A stretch of DNA of 64,000 bases, taken from positions 359,460-423,459 of the forward strand of contig NZ_BBLZ01000001.1 of NCBI RefSeq assembly GCF_000971195.1, in the 5' to 3' direction. The number at the start of each line of letters is the position of its first letter. Position 1 is the first letter of the stretch. The translations under genes were made by a program, and so were the position numbers. Shown one piece after another: positions 25,991-34,735 of this stretch. The stretch comes from Demequina soli (GTDB taxonomy: Bacteria; Actinomycetota; Actinomycetes; Actinomycetales; Demequinaceae). The notes below the pieces were generated by a model. It saw nothing but the letters and a program-made list of their open reading frames with translations. It was not told the origin of the DNA and ran no database searches.

Positions 25991-26818
25991 CTACATCACG
26001 GTGATGCCGCGGCTCGCGAACTGCCCCCTCACCCGGTCGAGCAGCTCGTGCGACGGCGTGGGCGTGTCCTCGAGCAGGTACGGCTCCCCCGTCGCGGCCC
26101 ACTTGTCGCGGCCCAGCTGGTGGAACGGCAGCACCTCGACGCGGGCAACGCCGTCCAGCGTCTCCACGAAGGACGCGACCGCGTCGACGTTCTCGACCGC
26201 GTCGGTGAGGCCCGGCACCAGCACGAACCGGATCCACATGGTGCGCCCCTGGTCCGAGAGCCTGCGCGCGAAGTCCAGGGTCGGCTGCAGCGGGCGACCC
26301 GTGACGCGCGTGTAGGTCTCGGGGATGCCGGACTTGATGTCGAGCAGCACCAGGTCGATCGACGTCAGGTCCTCGTCGGACAGGCGCGCGCCGAGCAGGC
26401 CCGCGGTGTCGAGCGCGGTGTGGATGCCCCGCTCCTGGCAGCGGCGGAAGATCTCCATGACGAACTTGGCCTGCAGCAGCGGCTCGCCGCCGGAGATGGT
26501 GATGCCGCCGCCGGAGACCTTGAGGACCTTCTCGTAGCGCTCGACCTTCTCCATCACCTCGTCGACGGTGTGGCGCTTGCCGTCGCGCATGCGCCACGTG
26601 TCGGGGTTCTGGCAGAACTGGCACCGCATCCCGCAGCCGGCGAGGAACAGCGCCATGCGGGTGCCGGGGCCGTCGGCGCCCGTGACGAGATCCCACGAGT
26701 GGACCGACCCGGACGTGTGGTCGACGATGCGCTCGGCGGCGGCCATCTCCTCGTCCGCGATCTCCATGGGAGGGGACGCGAGAAGCGGCACGGGAACGGG
26801 GTGGCTGGTGTCGGACAT
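25991..26818 (-). CDS. pflA: Pyruvate formate-lyase activating enzyme
   Basis: A 275-residue radical-SAM enzyme that abstracts the glycine hydrogen on PflB to activate it under anoxia. The [4Fe-4S] cluster cysteines Cys62, Cys66 and Cys69 form CX3CX2C in GCGMRCQFCQNPDTW, and the glycine-rich ISGGEPLLQ segment binds SAM. AGGAGG precedes the ATG. It lies 90 bp after pflB on the same strand, separated by a hairpin that may lower its expression relative to pflB. Confidence 0.95.
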   Translation of the reverse strand: MSDTSHPVPVPLLASPPMEIADEEMAAAERIVDHTSGSVHSWDLVTGADGPGTRMALFLAGCGMRCQFCQNPDTWRMRDGKRHTVDEVMEKVERYEKVLKVSGGGITISGGEPLLQAKFVMEIFRRCQERGIHTALDTAGLLGARLSDEDLTSIDLVLLDIKSGIPETYTRVTGRPLQPTLDFARRLSDQGRTMWIRFVLVPGLTDAVENVDAVASFVETLDGVARVEVLPFHQLGRDKWAATGEPYLLEDTPTPSHELLDRVRGQFASRGITVM

Positions 26819-26849
26819 GGGGGACCTCCTGAAGCCGATGATAGAGAGA

Positions 26850-26883
26850 GCGGCGCCCCGCCCCCGGAGGGGCGAGGCGCCGC
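26850..26883 (-). terminator. Hairpin between pflB and pflA
   Basis: Fifteen-base arms with one mismatch around a four-base loop start 26 bases after the pflB stop. It could be a partial terminator setting a high PflB:PflA ratio. Confidence 0.6.
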
Positions 26884-26908
26884 TGAGGGTCCTGTCCGCG
26901 CTGAGCTG

Positions 26909-29191
26909 CTACAGCCCGGCGTGGAACGTGCGGGAGAGCACGTCGAGCTGCTGCTCGCGGGTCAGACGGACGAAGTTCACGGCGTAGCCGGACACGCGGA
27001 TGGTGAGCTGCGGGTACTTCTCCGGGTGCTCCATCGCGTCCTCGAGGACCTCACGGTTGAGGACGTTGATGTTCACGTGGAACCCGTTCGACACGTTGTA
27101 CGCGTCGAGGATGCCCACCAGGTTCTTCACCTGGTCCTCGCGGGTGCGGCCGAGGCCGGACGGGACGATGGACGTGGTCAGCGAGATGCCGTCCTGCGCC
27201 TCCGCGTAGGGCAGCTTCGCGACGGAGAGGGCCGAGGCCATCACGCCGTGCACGTCGCGGCCGTTCATCGGGTTGGCGCCCGGCGCGAACGGCTCGCCCG
27301 AGCGGCGGCCGTCCGGGGTGTTGCCGGTGTGCTTGCCGTACACCACGTTGGACGTGATGGTGAGGACCGACTGCGTGTGCTGCGCGTTGCGGTACGTCGG
27401 CTGCTGGCGGATCTTCTCCATGAAGCGGCCCACGAGCGCGACGGCGATCTCGTCGACGCGGTCGTCGTCGTTGCCGTAGCAGGGGAACTCGCCGTCGATC
27501 TCGTAGTCCACGGCGAGGCCGGACTCGTCGCGCACGGGGCGGACGGTCGCGTACTTGATGGCCGACAGCGAGTCCGCCGCGACCGACAGGCCGGCGATGC
27601 CGCAGGCCATGGTGCGGAGGATGGTGCGGTCGTGCAGCGCCATCTCGATGCGCTCGTACGCGTACTTGTCGTGCATGTAGTGGATGCAGTTGAGGGCGTC
27701 CACGTAGGTCTCGGCGAGCCAGTCGAGCAGCGTGTCGTAGGCCTCGAGCACGGTGTCGAAGTCGAGGACCTCGTCCAGGATCGGGGCCGACACCGGCGCG
27801 ACCTGCTTGCCGGAGATCTCGTCGCGGCCGCCGTTGATCGCGTACAGCAGCGACTTGGCGAGGTTGACGCGGGCGCCGAAGAACTGCATCTGCTTGCCGA
27901 CGGCCATCGCGGACACGCAGCACGCGATCGCGGTGTCGTCGCCGTAGCAGGGGCGGATCAGCTCGTCGGACTCGTACTGGATCGCGGACGTGTCGATCGA
28001 CACCTTCGCGCAGTAGTCCTTGAAGCCCTGGGGCAGCTTGTCCGACCAGAACACGGTCAGGTTCGGCTCGGGGGCCGGGCCGAGGTTGTACAGCGTCTGC
28101 AGGTAGCGGAACGAGGTGCGGGTCACCAGCGGGCGGCCGTCCTCGCCGATGCCGCCGATGGTCTCGGTGACCCACGTCGGGTCGCCGGAGAACAGGGCGT
28201 CGTACTCGGGGGTGCGGAGGAAGCGGACGATGCGGAGCTTGATGACGAAGTCGTCGATGATCTCCTGAGCCTGCTCCTCGGTGAGGGTGCCCTCGGCGAT
28301 GTCGCGCTCGAGGTACACGTCGACGAAGGTCGAGGTGCGGCCGAGCGACATGGCGGCGCCGTTCTGCTCCTTCACCGCGGCGAGGTACGCGAAGTACAGC
28401 CACTGGACGGCCTCGCGGCCGTTGGTCGCGGGGCCGGAGATGTCGAAGCCGTACGAGGCGGCCATCTCCTTGAGCTCCTTGAGCGCCTTGATCTGCTCGG
28501 AGTTCTCCTCGCGGTCGCGGATGATGTCCTCGGTCGAGCGCTCCATGTCGAGCTCCATGCGCTCGAGCTTCTTGCCCGCGATGAGGGCGTCGACGCCGTA
28601 CAGCGCGACGCGGCGGTAGTCGCCGATGATGCGGCCGCGGCCGTAGGCGTCCGGGAGGCCCGTGACGATGTGCGAGCTGCGGGCCGCACGGACGTTCGGC
28701 GGGTACGCGTCGAAGACGCCGTCGTTGTGGGTCTTGCGGTACTTGGAGAAGATCTCCTCGAGCTCCGGCTTGACCGGGTACCCGTAGGTCTCGAGCTCCT
28801 TCACCACCATGCGCCAGCCGCCGTACGGCATGATCGCGCGCTTGAGCGGCGCATCGGTCTGGAGGCCGACGATGACCTCGTTGTCCTTGTCGATGTAACC
28901 CGGCGCGTGCGCCGTGATGGTGGCGGGGTGCTCGAAGTCGACGTCGTAGACGCCCTTCTCGCGCTCCTCGGGGAACATCGCGGACAGCTTGTCCCACACG
29001 CCCGTGGTACGGGCGGTCGGGCCGGCGAGGAACGTGTCGTCGCCCTCGTACGGGGTGTAGTTGGCCTGGATGAAGTCACGGACGTCGATGCCGTCGCACC
29101 AGGCGCCGGCGGAGAAGCCGCGCCACGCCTGCGAGCGGGGGTCTCCCGCGTCGTCCTGGATCGTGGTGCTGTCGACGGCTTCGGTGGTCAT
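26909..29191 (-). CDS. pflB: Formate C-acetyltransferase (pyruvate formate-lyase)
   Basis: A 760-residue glycyl-radical enzyme, the same length as E. coli PflB. It splits pyruvate and CoA into acetyl-CoA and formate during fermentation. The catalytic Cys424-Cys425 pair lies in AIACCVSAM, and the radical-bearing Gly735 in the C-terminal RVSGYAV. The start at 29191 has GGGAGAGGGAG upstream; the open frame before it looks non-coding. It shares a DosR-like box with adhE, the enzyme that uses its acetyl-CoA product, which suggests common oxygen or redox control. Confidence 0.97.
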   Translation of the reverse strand: MTTEAVDSTTIQDDAGDPRSQAWRGFSAGAWCDGIDVRDFIQANYTPYEGDDTFLAGPTARTTGVWDKLSAMFPEEREKGVYDVDFEHPATITAHAPGYIDKDNEVIVGLQTDAPLKRAIMPYGGWRMVVKELETYGYPVKPELEEIFSKYRKTHNDGVFDAYPPNVRAARSSHIVTGLPDAYGRGRIIGDYRRVALYGVDALIAGKKLERMELDMERSTEDIIRDREENSEQIKALKELKEMAASYGFDISGPATNGREAVQWLYFAYLAAVKEQNGAAMSLGRTSTFVDVYLERDIAEGTLTEEQAQEIIDDFVIKLRIVRFLRTPEYDALFSGDPTWVTETIGGIGEDGRPLVTRTSFRYLQTLYNLGPAPEPNLTVFWSDKLPQGFKDYCAKVSIDTSAIQYESDELIRPCYGDDTAIACCVSAMAVGKQMQFFGARVNLAKSLLYAINGGRDEISGKQVAPVSAPILDEVLDFDTVLEAYDTLLDWLAETYVDALNCIHYMHDKYAYERIEMALHDRTILRTMACGIAGLSVAADSLSAIKYATVRPVRDESGLAVDYEIDGEFPCYGNDDDRVDEIAVALVGRFMEKIRQQPTYRNAQHTQSVLTITSNVVYGKHTGNTPDGRRSGEPFAPGANPMNGRDVHGVMASALSVAKLPYAEAQDGISLTTSIVPSGLGRTREDQVKNLVGILDAYNVSNGFHVNINVLNREVLEDAMEHPEKYPQLTIRVSGYAVNFVRLTREQQLDVLSRTFHAGL

Positions 29192-29317
29192 GGCCTGTAC
29201 TCCCTCTCCCTGGGTGAGGCCCTTGTGGGGCCGTGTCTTTGGGGGGCTCGCTCCTGCCGGCTGGCGGTGTGGGGGCACCTCGTGTTTCACCGTACGGGTC
29301 GGGCCGATGCTTTGCTT

Positions 29318-29331
29318 GGGACCAAGTGCCC
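29318..29331. promoter_or_regulatory. DosR/DevR-like box upstream of pflB
   Basis: GGGACCAAGTGCCC, 127 bp before the pflB start, matches 12 of 14 positions of GGGACCWWGGTCCC and 11 of 14 of the adhE box. A possible -10 TACGGT (minus strand, 29289-29294) lies 23 bp downstream, so the box would sit just above the -35. Confidence 0.5.
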
Positions 29332-29337
29332 GCGGAC

Positions 29338-29766
29338 CTAGGGCCCCAGCGCCCTCGCCGACGCGGACGCGCTCAGATCCACCCGACCCGGCAGCCAGGA
29401 TGCCCCGAACAGGACCGGCGCGTGCAGCGCGACGGTCACCTCCACGGTGGTCCCGTCGGGGGACGATGCGCGGGTCAGCACCGCGCCCGCGAGGCCCTGG
29501 CGGCGGGCCGAGACCGCGAGCTGGGCGCGCGCCTCGTCCTCGAGCGTGCCCGCGTCGACGCGGACCGTGCCGGTCGCGTAGTAGGCGTCGACGTCGATGG
29601 TGTCGGCGGCCGCGAGCGCGGCCTCGTCCGCGGCGTGGGCCAGGCGGGCCCGCTGGAGCTGAACCTGGGTGATGGACGCGACCGTGACGATCGCGGCGAG
29701 GAGGACGGCGACGAGGCCGATCGTCAGGACCATCACCGAGCCCTCGTCGCGGGCGGGCCGGGTCAC
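29338..29766 (-). CDS. TadE-like protein, Rv3654c family
   Basis: A 142-residue protein with one N-terminal transmembrane helix ([26 protein letters not shown]) followed by an extracytoplasmic domain beginning [17 protein letters not shown]. It matches the small helicase/secretion-neighbourhood TadE-like proteins that close actinobacterial Tad clusters. It overlaps the preceding TadE gene by four bases. It probably belongs to the minor pilin set of the Flp pilus. Confidence 0.78.
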   Translation of the reverse strand: MTRPARDEGSVMVLTIGLVAVLLAAIVTVASITQVQLQRARLAHAADEAALAAADTIDVDAYYATGTVRVDAGTLEDEARAQLAVSARRQGLAGAVLTRASSPDGTTVEVTVALHAPVLFGASWLPGRVDLSASASARALGP

Positions 29767-30221
29767 GGCACGTACCCGTCGACCGGGCTCGCGCCGGTCG
29801 CCTCGACCGTGACGCGCGCGGGGATCGCCGCGCGGAGCACCGACGGCAGCCCCGGCAGGGGGACCCGCACGGAGGCGCGAGCCGTGACCGCCGAGCCGGC
29901 CGCGAGGCAGGCCCCCTCGCAGCCCAGCTCGATCGCCACGTCGTCGACCCCGAAGTCCGCGGCCGTCACGTCCGCGGCGAGGCCGGCGGCGTCGCGCGCG
30001 ACCCCCAGGGCCGCCTCGGTCCCGGCGCCGGAGTCGAGCGCGTCGAGCCCCCGCACCACCGCCGCGCGGGCGGCGGCGTAGGCGGCGGCCTCGGCGGCGT
30101 ACGCGCCGGACTGCACCCGCGTGACCGCGACCACCAGGTAGACGAGCGGCAGCAGCAGGACCAGCGTGAGCGCGACGAACTCGACCGCCGCCGCGCCCGC
30201 ATCGTCCCTCGCGTCACGCAC
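29763..30221 (-). CDS. TadE-family minor pilin
   Basis: A 152-residue protein with the TadE N-terminus ([32 protein letters not shown]): a short polar leader, the conserved Glu of the prepilin-like motif and a hydrophobic helix. A soluble domain with a cysteine pair (CEGAC) follows. TadE/TadF pseudopilins are processed by a prepilin peptidase and join the Flp pilus machinery. It overlaps the next upstream gene by eight bases. Confidence 0.8.
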   Translation of the reverse strand: MRDARDDAGAAAVEFVALTLVLLLPLVYLVVAVTRVQSGAYAAEAAAYAAARAAVVRGLDALDSGAGTEAALGVARDAAGLAADVTAADFGVDDVAIELGCEGACLAAGSAVTARASVRVPLPGLPSVLRAAIPARVTVEATGASPVDGYVP

Positions 30222-30597
30222 CGGCGACCTCCCGGATGGCGCGGCCGCTCGCGGACACGTCGCCTCCGTGCCACAGCACGAGCACGGGAGACGGCCCGGT
30301 GAGCGTGACGCGCACGCCCGCGAGCCCCGCGACGTCCTCGTCTCCCGCGGTGGCCGCGGCCGTCATGCCGAGCGAGTCCCGGGCGCAGCCGACCGCGCGG
30401 GCGAGGCCCGCATCGTCCCCCTGACGCGCGACGGCGGCGACGCGGGCGCCCTCGGACGCGCACGCCGTGAGCGTGGCGCGCACGTGGGCCGCGAGGACCA
30501 GCTGCAGGACCGCGAGCGCGACCACGATCACCAGCGAGGCGACGAGCACGAGCTCGACGACCGCGCTGCCCTCGTCAGGCCCCGGTGACCGACTCAA
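30214..30597 (-). CDS. TadE-family minor pilin
   Basis: A 127-residue protein starting MSRSPGPDEGSAVVELVLVASLVIVVALAVLQLVLAAHVRAT, which is the TadE pattern with Glu after a charged leader, followed by a small extracellular domain. The middle one of three TadE-like genes, overlapping its neighbours on both sides. Confidence 0.78.
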   Translation of the reverse strand: MSRSPGPDEGSAVVELVLVASLVIVVALAVLQLVLAAHVRATLTACASEGARVAAVARQGDDAGLARAVGCARDSLGMTAAATAGDEDVAGLAGVRVTLTGPSPVLVLWHGGDVSASGRAIREVAGA

Positions 30598-30736
30598 GGG
30601 CGGTGGTGAACATGTCGCCCAGCGCCGGGCCCGCGAGGGCCCAGATCGTGGCGACGAGCCCGGCTGTCATCAAGGTGATGAGGACCCAGCCCGGCACGTC
30701 GCCGCGGTCGTCCCTCCAGTCGAAGCGTTTCCTCAT
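30575..30736 (-). CDS. Short Flp-pilin-like membrane peptide (53 residues)
   Basis: Translation gives MRKRFDWRDDRGDVPGWVLI at the N-terminus, then a hydrophobic stretch and GDMFTTALESVTGA at the end. Charged leader, single helix and length fit a Flp-type major pilin, and the position between tadC and tadE fits too. The usual G|XXXXE processing site is not obvious because the conserved Glu is missing after DRGDVPGW. It overlaps the following TadE gene by 23 bases and is short enough to be missed by gene callers. Confidence 0.72.
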   Translation of the reverse strand: MRKRFDWRDDRGDVPGWVLITLMTAGLVATIWALAGPALGDMFTTALESVTGA

Positions 30737-30750
30737 GCCTTCCCCCTCTC

Positions 30751-31638
30751 TCAGGCCCCGAGCCTCAATGCGACGAGTCCGGGGAACAACGCGAACAGCA
30801 CGGTGACGGGCAGAATCAAGAGGACAACAGGTACGAGCATGGCGATCTCACGCTTGCCGCCCTCCTCGAGGAGGTGCTGGCGGCCGCGGTCGCGCACGTC
30901 GGTGGCCTGGGAGTGGAGCACCTCCGCGAGCGGGGTGCCGCGCTCGATGGCGGTGACGATCGCGTCGCAGAAGCTCGTGACCACCGGCTCGGCGACGCGC
31001 GCCGCGAGCGCGTCGAGCGCGCGGCCGACGGTGCCGCCGGCGCGGATGTCGGCGAGCGCGAGGCGCAGCTCGTCGCCGAGCGGCCCGGGCGCGAGCGCCG
31101 CGACCCGGTCGAGCGCGGCCGGCACCGACTCCCCCGCCACGACGGCCAGCGCGAGCATCTCGGCGGCCGCCGGCAGCTCCGCGCGGATGCGGGCCGCACG
31201 TGCGGCGGCCCGGCGGGCGAGCAGCAGGTCGGGCGCGGTGGCGCCGGCCGCCGCGCCGCACACCGCGACGAGGAGCACCACCACGGGGCCCGTGCCGCGC
31301 ACGGACGCGAGCAGCGCGCCCACCGCGAGCCCCGCGGCGAGACCGGCCGCACCCCCGGCCACGCCCTGCGCGCGGTGGCGCGCGACCGTGCCCTCGAGCC
31401 CGGCGCGGGCGAGGCGCCGCTCGACCTCCTCGGCGGGCGCGCCCCACCGCGCGATCAGGCGCGACGCGTCGGCGACGAGCGGCGCGACGATGCGGGCGAG
31501 CGGACCCCGCTCGACGGCGACGGCACCGCCGCGAAGCCGGGGCGCGAGCCGTCGCTCCAGGGAGAATCGCCGCTCGCGCGCCCACGACCACACGAGGGCG
31601 AGGCCGGCCGCGAGCGCGAGGCAGATGAGGGCGGTCAT
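30751..31638 (-). CDS. tadC: Type II secretion F-domain protein TadC
   Basis: A 295-residue inner-membrane platform protein with hydrophobic segments at the N-terminus, middle and C-terminus around a cytoplasmic T2SSF domain (ELPAAAEMLALAVVAGESVPAALDRVAAL). It forms the Tad/Flp assembly platform with TadB. The ATG at 31638 overlaps the tadB stop (ATGA); the longer open frame upstream is antisense-like. Confidence 0.85.
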   Translation of the reverse strand: MTALICLALAAGLALVWSWARERRFSLERRLAPRLRGGAVAVERGPLARIVAPLVADASRLIARWGAPAEEVERRLARAGLEGTVARHRAQGVAGGAAGLAAGLAVGALLASVRGTGPVVVLLVAVCGAAAGATAPDLLLARRAAARAARIRAELPAAAEMLALAVVAGESVPAALDRVAALAPGPLGDELRLALADIRAGGTVGRALDALAARVAEPVVTSFCDAIVTAIERGTPLAEVLHSQATDVRDRGRQHLLEEGGKREIAMLVPVVLLILPVTVLFALFPGLVALRLGA

Positions 31639-32492
31639 CTCAGCACCCTCTCCTCGACCGGCAGCCGCCCGAGCGTGCGCATGAGCCGGTAGGCGCCTGC
31701 GCATGCGGCCGCGCCGCCGACGAGGACGGCGACACCCGCGGCGGTATCGAAGGCCTCGAGCCCGCCGGGGCGGGTGGCGAGGAGCGCGAGCAGGACCCAC
31801 GGCGCGGCGACGGCGAGCCGGGCGGCGTTGACGGTCCAGGACTGGCGGGCCTCGAGCTCACCCCGGACCCGCGCATCGTCCCGCAGGAAGCGCGCGAGGG
31901 CGCGCAGGACGGAGCCCACCTCGGTGCCGCCGACGTCGCGGGCGAGGCGCACGGACTCGACGATGCGGTCGGCGACGGGGTCCGCGAGCGCGGCCTTGAG
32001 CCGATCGAGGCACGCGCCGAACGCTCCGGTGGCGCGATAGTCCTCCGCGAAGCCGCGGAAGGCGGGACGGAGCGGCTCGGGTCCGCGCTCGCCGAGGGCC
32101 GCGAGGGCCTCCGGGAGGGCGAGCCCGGCACGGATGCCGGAGGCGAGGGCGTCGACGGCCTCGGGCCAGGCGGTGCGCAGCGCGGCGCGACGGGATCGCG
32201 CACGCGACGCGACCAAGGCGTACGGGCCGTAGGCGGCCCCGCACGCGACGATGCCCGCGACGGCGAGCGAACGGGTGACGGACCACGAGATCACCAGCGC
32301 GGCGAGCCCGGCGCCGAGCGCGGCCGCCCCGAATGCGGTCGCGTTCACCCCCTGGATCCCCGCCTGGACGAGCCGGTCCTCGAAGTCGACGGCGCGCGAG
32401 CGGCGCTCGCGGGTGCGCGGCGGCGCCTCCCAGCACGCGAGCCACACGAGCAGCAGCCCGGTCCCCAGCAGGAGCCCGAGCGCCGCGTCCAT
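31635..32492 (-). CDS. tadB: Type II secretion F-domain protein TadB
   Basis: A 285-residue membrane protein with the T2SSF domain (WPEAVDALASGIRAGLALPEALAALGERG; VARDVGGTEVGSVL-like region). Partner of TadC in the pilus platform. It starts one base after the CpaF stop. It carries an abundant 10-mer at 31872. Confidence 0.85.
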   Translation of the reverse strand: MDAALGLLLGTGLLLVWLACWEAPPRTRERRSRAVDFEDRLVQAGIQGVNATAFGAAALGAGLAALVISWSVTRSLAVAGIVACGAAYGPYALVASRARSRRAALRTAWPEAVDALASGIRAGLALPEALAALGERGPEPLRPAFRGFAEDYRATGAFGACLDRLKAALADPVADRIVESVRLARDVGGTEVGSVLRALARFLRDDARVRGELEARQSWTVNAARLAVAAPWVLLALLATRPGGLEAFDTAAGVAVLVGGAAACAGAYRLMRTLGRLPVEERVLR

Positions 32493-32493
32493 G

Positions 32494-33720
32494 TCAGGCC
32501 GCCAGGATCTCGGCGAGGGGGAGCCCGAGCCCGGTGAACCGCTCCGGGTGGGGCGGGAAGCCGCCTCCCCTGACGAGCGCGCCGTCGCGGGTGGTGAAGA
32601 TCTCGGCCAGCTCGATCACGCCGGACTCGACGCGGCCGGACACGCCCGCGATCTCGCGCACGCGGCGCCGGCCGTCGGCCTCGAGGCCCAGGTGGACCAC
32701 CAGGTCCACGGCGGAGGCGACGGCGGGGACCACGAAACGGTCGGACACGTTGTCACCGGCGAGCAGTGGCAGCGTGCACATCTTGGCGAGGGCGTCGCGG
32801 GCGGAGTTGGCGTGGATGGTGCACAGCCCCGGAAGTCCGGCGTTGAGGCCGATCAACAGGTCCAGCGCCTCCGCCTCGCGCACCTCCCCGACCACGATCC
32901 GGTCGGGACGCATCCGCAGCGCCTCCTTGACGAGGCGCCGCAGGGAGATCTCGCCCGTGCCCTCGAGCGAGGCCTGGCGGCATTGGAGCGCGACCACGTC
33001 TCTCACCGGCAGCGCGAGCTCGAAGACCTCCTCGCACGTGATCACCCGCTCGCGCGAGGGGATCGCGCCGGCGAGCGCCCCGAGAGTGGTGGTCTTGCCC
33101 GCCTGGGTACCGCCCGACACGAGGATGGTGAGCCCGGCCCGGACGGCGGCCGCGAGGAAGCGCGCGGCCGCGTGGGTGAGGGTGCCGAGCGCGACGAGGT
33201 CATCGACGTCGGTGGCGCGGGCGATGTACTTGCGGATGTTGACGGCCCAGTGGCGGCGCGTGACGTCCGGGATGGCGACGTGGAGGCGCTCCCCGCCGGG
33301 CAGCGCGGCATCGACGAACGGCGAGCTCAGGTCGAGTCGCCTGCCCGCGAGCGCGAGCATCCGCTCCACGAGCGAGCGCACCTCCTCGGCGGTCAGCAGG
33401 ATGCTGGTGAGCTCGCTCGCGCCCTTGCGGGCCACGTAGACCTCGTGCGGGGCGTTGATCCAGATCTCCTCGATCTCGGGATCGTCGAGCAGCGGCTGCA
33501 GCGGGCCGAGTCCCGCCACCGCGTCGGTGACGGTGCGGGCGAGCGCGGCACGGTCCGCGACGGGGGCGTCGCCGCCGAGGAGGGCGCGCTCGTCCCACTC
33601 GTCGATGACGGCCGCCACGAGCAGCTCGACGGCGCGCGCGTCCCGCGTCGGGTCCACACCCGTGTCACGGATCCGCGCGCGCACATCGTCCTCGATGCGC
33701 GCCTGCGCCTCTCCCCCCAT
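32494..33720 (-). CDS. tadA: CpaF/TadA-family secretion ATPase
   Basis: A 408-residue cytoplasmic hexameric ATPase that powers Flp pilus assembly. The Walker A motif GGTQAGKT is at residues 203-210. The Asp box (VITCEEVFEL), Walker B (RPDRIVVGEVREAEALDLL) and His box (GLCTIHANSARDAL) are all intact. The start at 33720 is supported by TAGCGT seven bases upstream (leaderless). First gene of tadA-tadB-tadC-pilin-three TadE genes. The TadZ-like gene that often precedes it in actinobacteria is absent here. Confidence 0.92.
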   Translation of the reverse strand: MGGEAQARIEDDVRARIRDTGVDPTRDARAVELLVAAVIDEWDERALLGGDAPVADRAALARTVTDAVAGLGPLQPLLDDPEIEEIWINAPHEVYVARKGASELTSILLTAEEVRSLVERMLALAGRRLDLSSPFVDAALPGGERLHVAIPDVTRRHWAVNIRKYIARATDVDDLVALGTLTHAAARFLAAAVRAGLTILVSGGTQAGKTTTLGALAGAIPSRERVITCEEVFELALPVRDVVALQCRQASLEGTGEISLRRLVKEALRMRPDRIVVGEVREAEALDLLIGLNAGLPGLCTIHANSARDALAKMCTLPLLAGDNVSDRFVVPAVASAVDLVVHLGLEADGRRRVREIAGVSGRVESGVIELAEIFTTRDGALVRGGGFPPHPERFTGLGLPLAEILAA

Positions 33721-33727
33721 GGCGGCG

Positions 33728-33733
33728 ACGCTA
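33728..33733 (-). promoter_or_regulatory. Leaderless -10 element of the tad operon
   Basis: TAGCGT on the minus strand followed by seven bases and the tadA ATG; identical hexamer and spacing to gabT. Confidence 0.5.
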
Positions 33734-33823
33734 GCGCGAAACGGACAATTAGGACAAGGGGTGTGGATATCGAAAGGTGCTGGCAGGCGGCCCAAACGGG
33801 GTCCCGCACGGCCCTGGCGTGCC

Positions 33824-33829
33824 TACGCT
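33824..33829 (+). promoter_or_regulatory. Leaderless -10 element of the SRAP gene
   Basis: TACGCT is followed by six bases and the ATG at 33836. Confidence 0.5.
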
Positions 33830-33835
33830 GGCCCC

Positions 33836-34516
33836 ATGTGCGGCCGCTACGCGAACTTCCTCACCGAGCAGGAGCTCATCGACGCGTTCGAGGTGGCGGT
33901 GGTCGCGGACGATGCGCGGCTCGCCCCGCGCTACAACATCGGGCCGATGCAGGACACGTCGATCGTGGTCGCGCGCAAGGAGGCGGGCCGCTCGCTCGAG
34001 CGCACCCGGTGGGGGCTCGTGCCGTCGTGGGCGAAGGATCCCGCGATCGGCTCCAAGATGTTCAACGCGCGCGCCGAGACGGTCGCGGAGAAGCCGTCGT
34101 TCCGCTCCGCCTTCGCGAAGCGGCGCTGCCTGGTCCCGGCGAGCGGCTACTACGAGTGGCGCACCGTCGACGGCGTGAAGACCCCGTACTTCATCCACAC
34201 CGAGGACGGGGCGCCGCTCGCGTTCGGCGGCCTGTTCGAGTTCTGGAAGGACAAGGCCCTGGGGGACGATGCGCCGTGGCTCGCGACGTGCGCGATCGTC
34301 ACCACCGCGTCGCGGGGGGACATGCAGGAGATCCACGATCGGCAGCCGGTGATGCTGATGCCCGAGGAGGCCGACGCGTGGCTGGACCCCGCGTCATCCC
34401 GGGACGACCTGTTCGCCGCCATCGCGGCGCCCGCACCCGACCTGACGTGGCACGAGGTCGGTCGCGAGGTCGGCAACATCCACAACCAGGGGGAGCAGCT
34501 GGTCCTGCCGATCTGA
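33836..34516 (+). CDS. SRAP-domain protein (YedK/HMCES), abasic-site protector
   Basis: A 226-residue SOS-response-associated peptidase. The invariant Cys2 (MCGRYAN), Asn77 (MFNARAET), Glu107 (SGYYEW) and the His of EIHDRQPVML are all present. Family members form a thiazolidine DNA-protein crosslink with abasic sites in single-stranded DNA, shielding them from cleavage. The chosen start is the only one placing Cys at position 2 after Met removal, and a leaderless -10 lies six bases upstream. It is divergent from the tad operon. Confidence 0.95.
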   Translation: MCGRYANFLTEQELIDAFEVAVVADDARLAPRYNIGPMQDTSIVVARKEAGRSLERTRWGLVPSWAKDPAIGSKMFNARAETVAEKPSFRSAFAKRRCLVPASGYYEWRTVDGVKTPYFIHTEDGAPLAFGGLFEFWKDKALGDDAPWLATCAIVTTASRGDMQEIHDRQPVMLMPEEADAWLDPASSRDDLFAAIAAPAPDLTWHEVGREVGNIHNQGEQLVLPI

Positions 34517-34527
34517 CGCCGTCGGCG

Positions 34528-34560
34528 CAGAACGTGCGGCGAGGGCGTCAGAACGTGCGG
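34528..34560. promoter_or_regulatory. LytTR-type paired operator before the LytTR regulator gene
   Basis: CAGAACGTGC occurs at 34528 and again at 34549, an exact 21-bp period. The reverse strand reads GCACGTTCTG twice. LytTR regulators bind two 9-bp direct repeats one 21-bp step apart, with a GTT-centred consensus. It lies about 180 bp before the regulator start in the same orientation as the two GH3-linked copies. Autoregulation is inferred. Confidence 0.7.
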
Positions 34561-34700
34561 ACGGCGCGCATCGCCCCTCGCAGATCGATAGCCTGACCAT
34601 CCTGCCCCGGGGCGCCACCCCCGGCGACTCGATGACGCAAGGACGCCTCATGCACCTCCGGACCGCCCGTTCGTCCCGGGGTGCCTCCATCACGCCGTTT

Positions 34701-34706
34701 TACACT
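34701..34706 (+). promoter_or_regulatory. -10 element of the LytTR two-component operon
   Basis: TACACT lies 30 bp before the GTG start. No good -35 is present, as expected for an activator-dependent promoter. Confidence 0.4.
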
Positions 34707-34735
34707 GGTCCAGCAGTCGAACGGCAGGGAGCACA

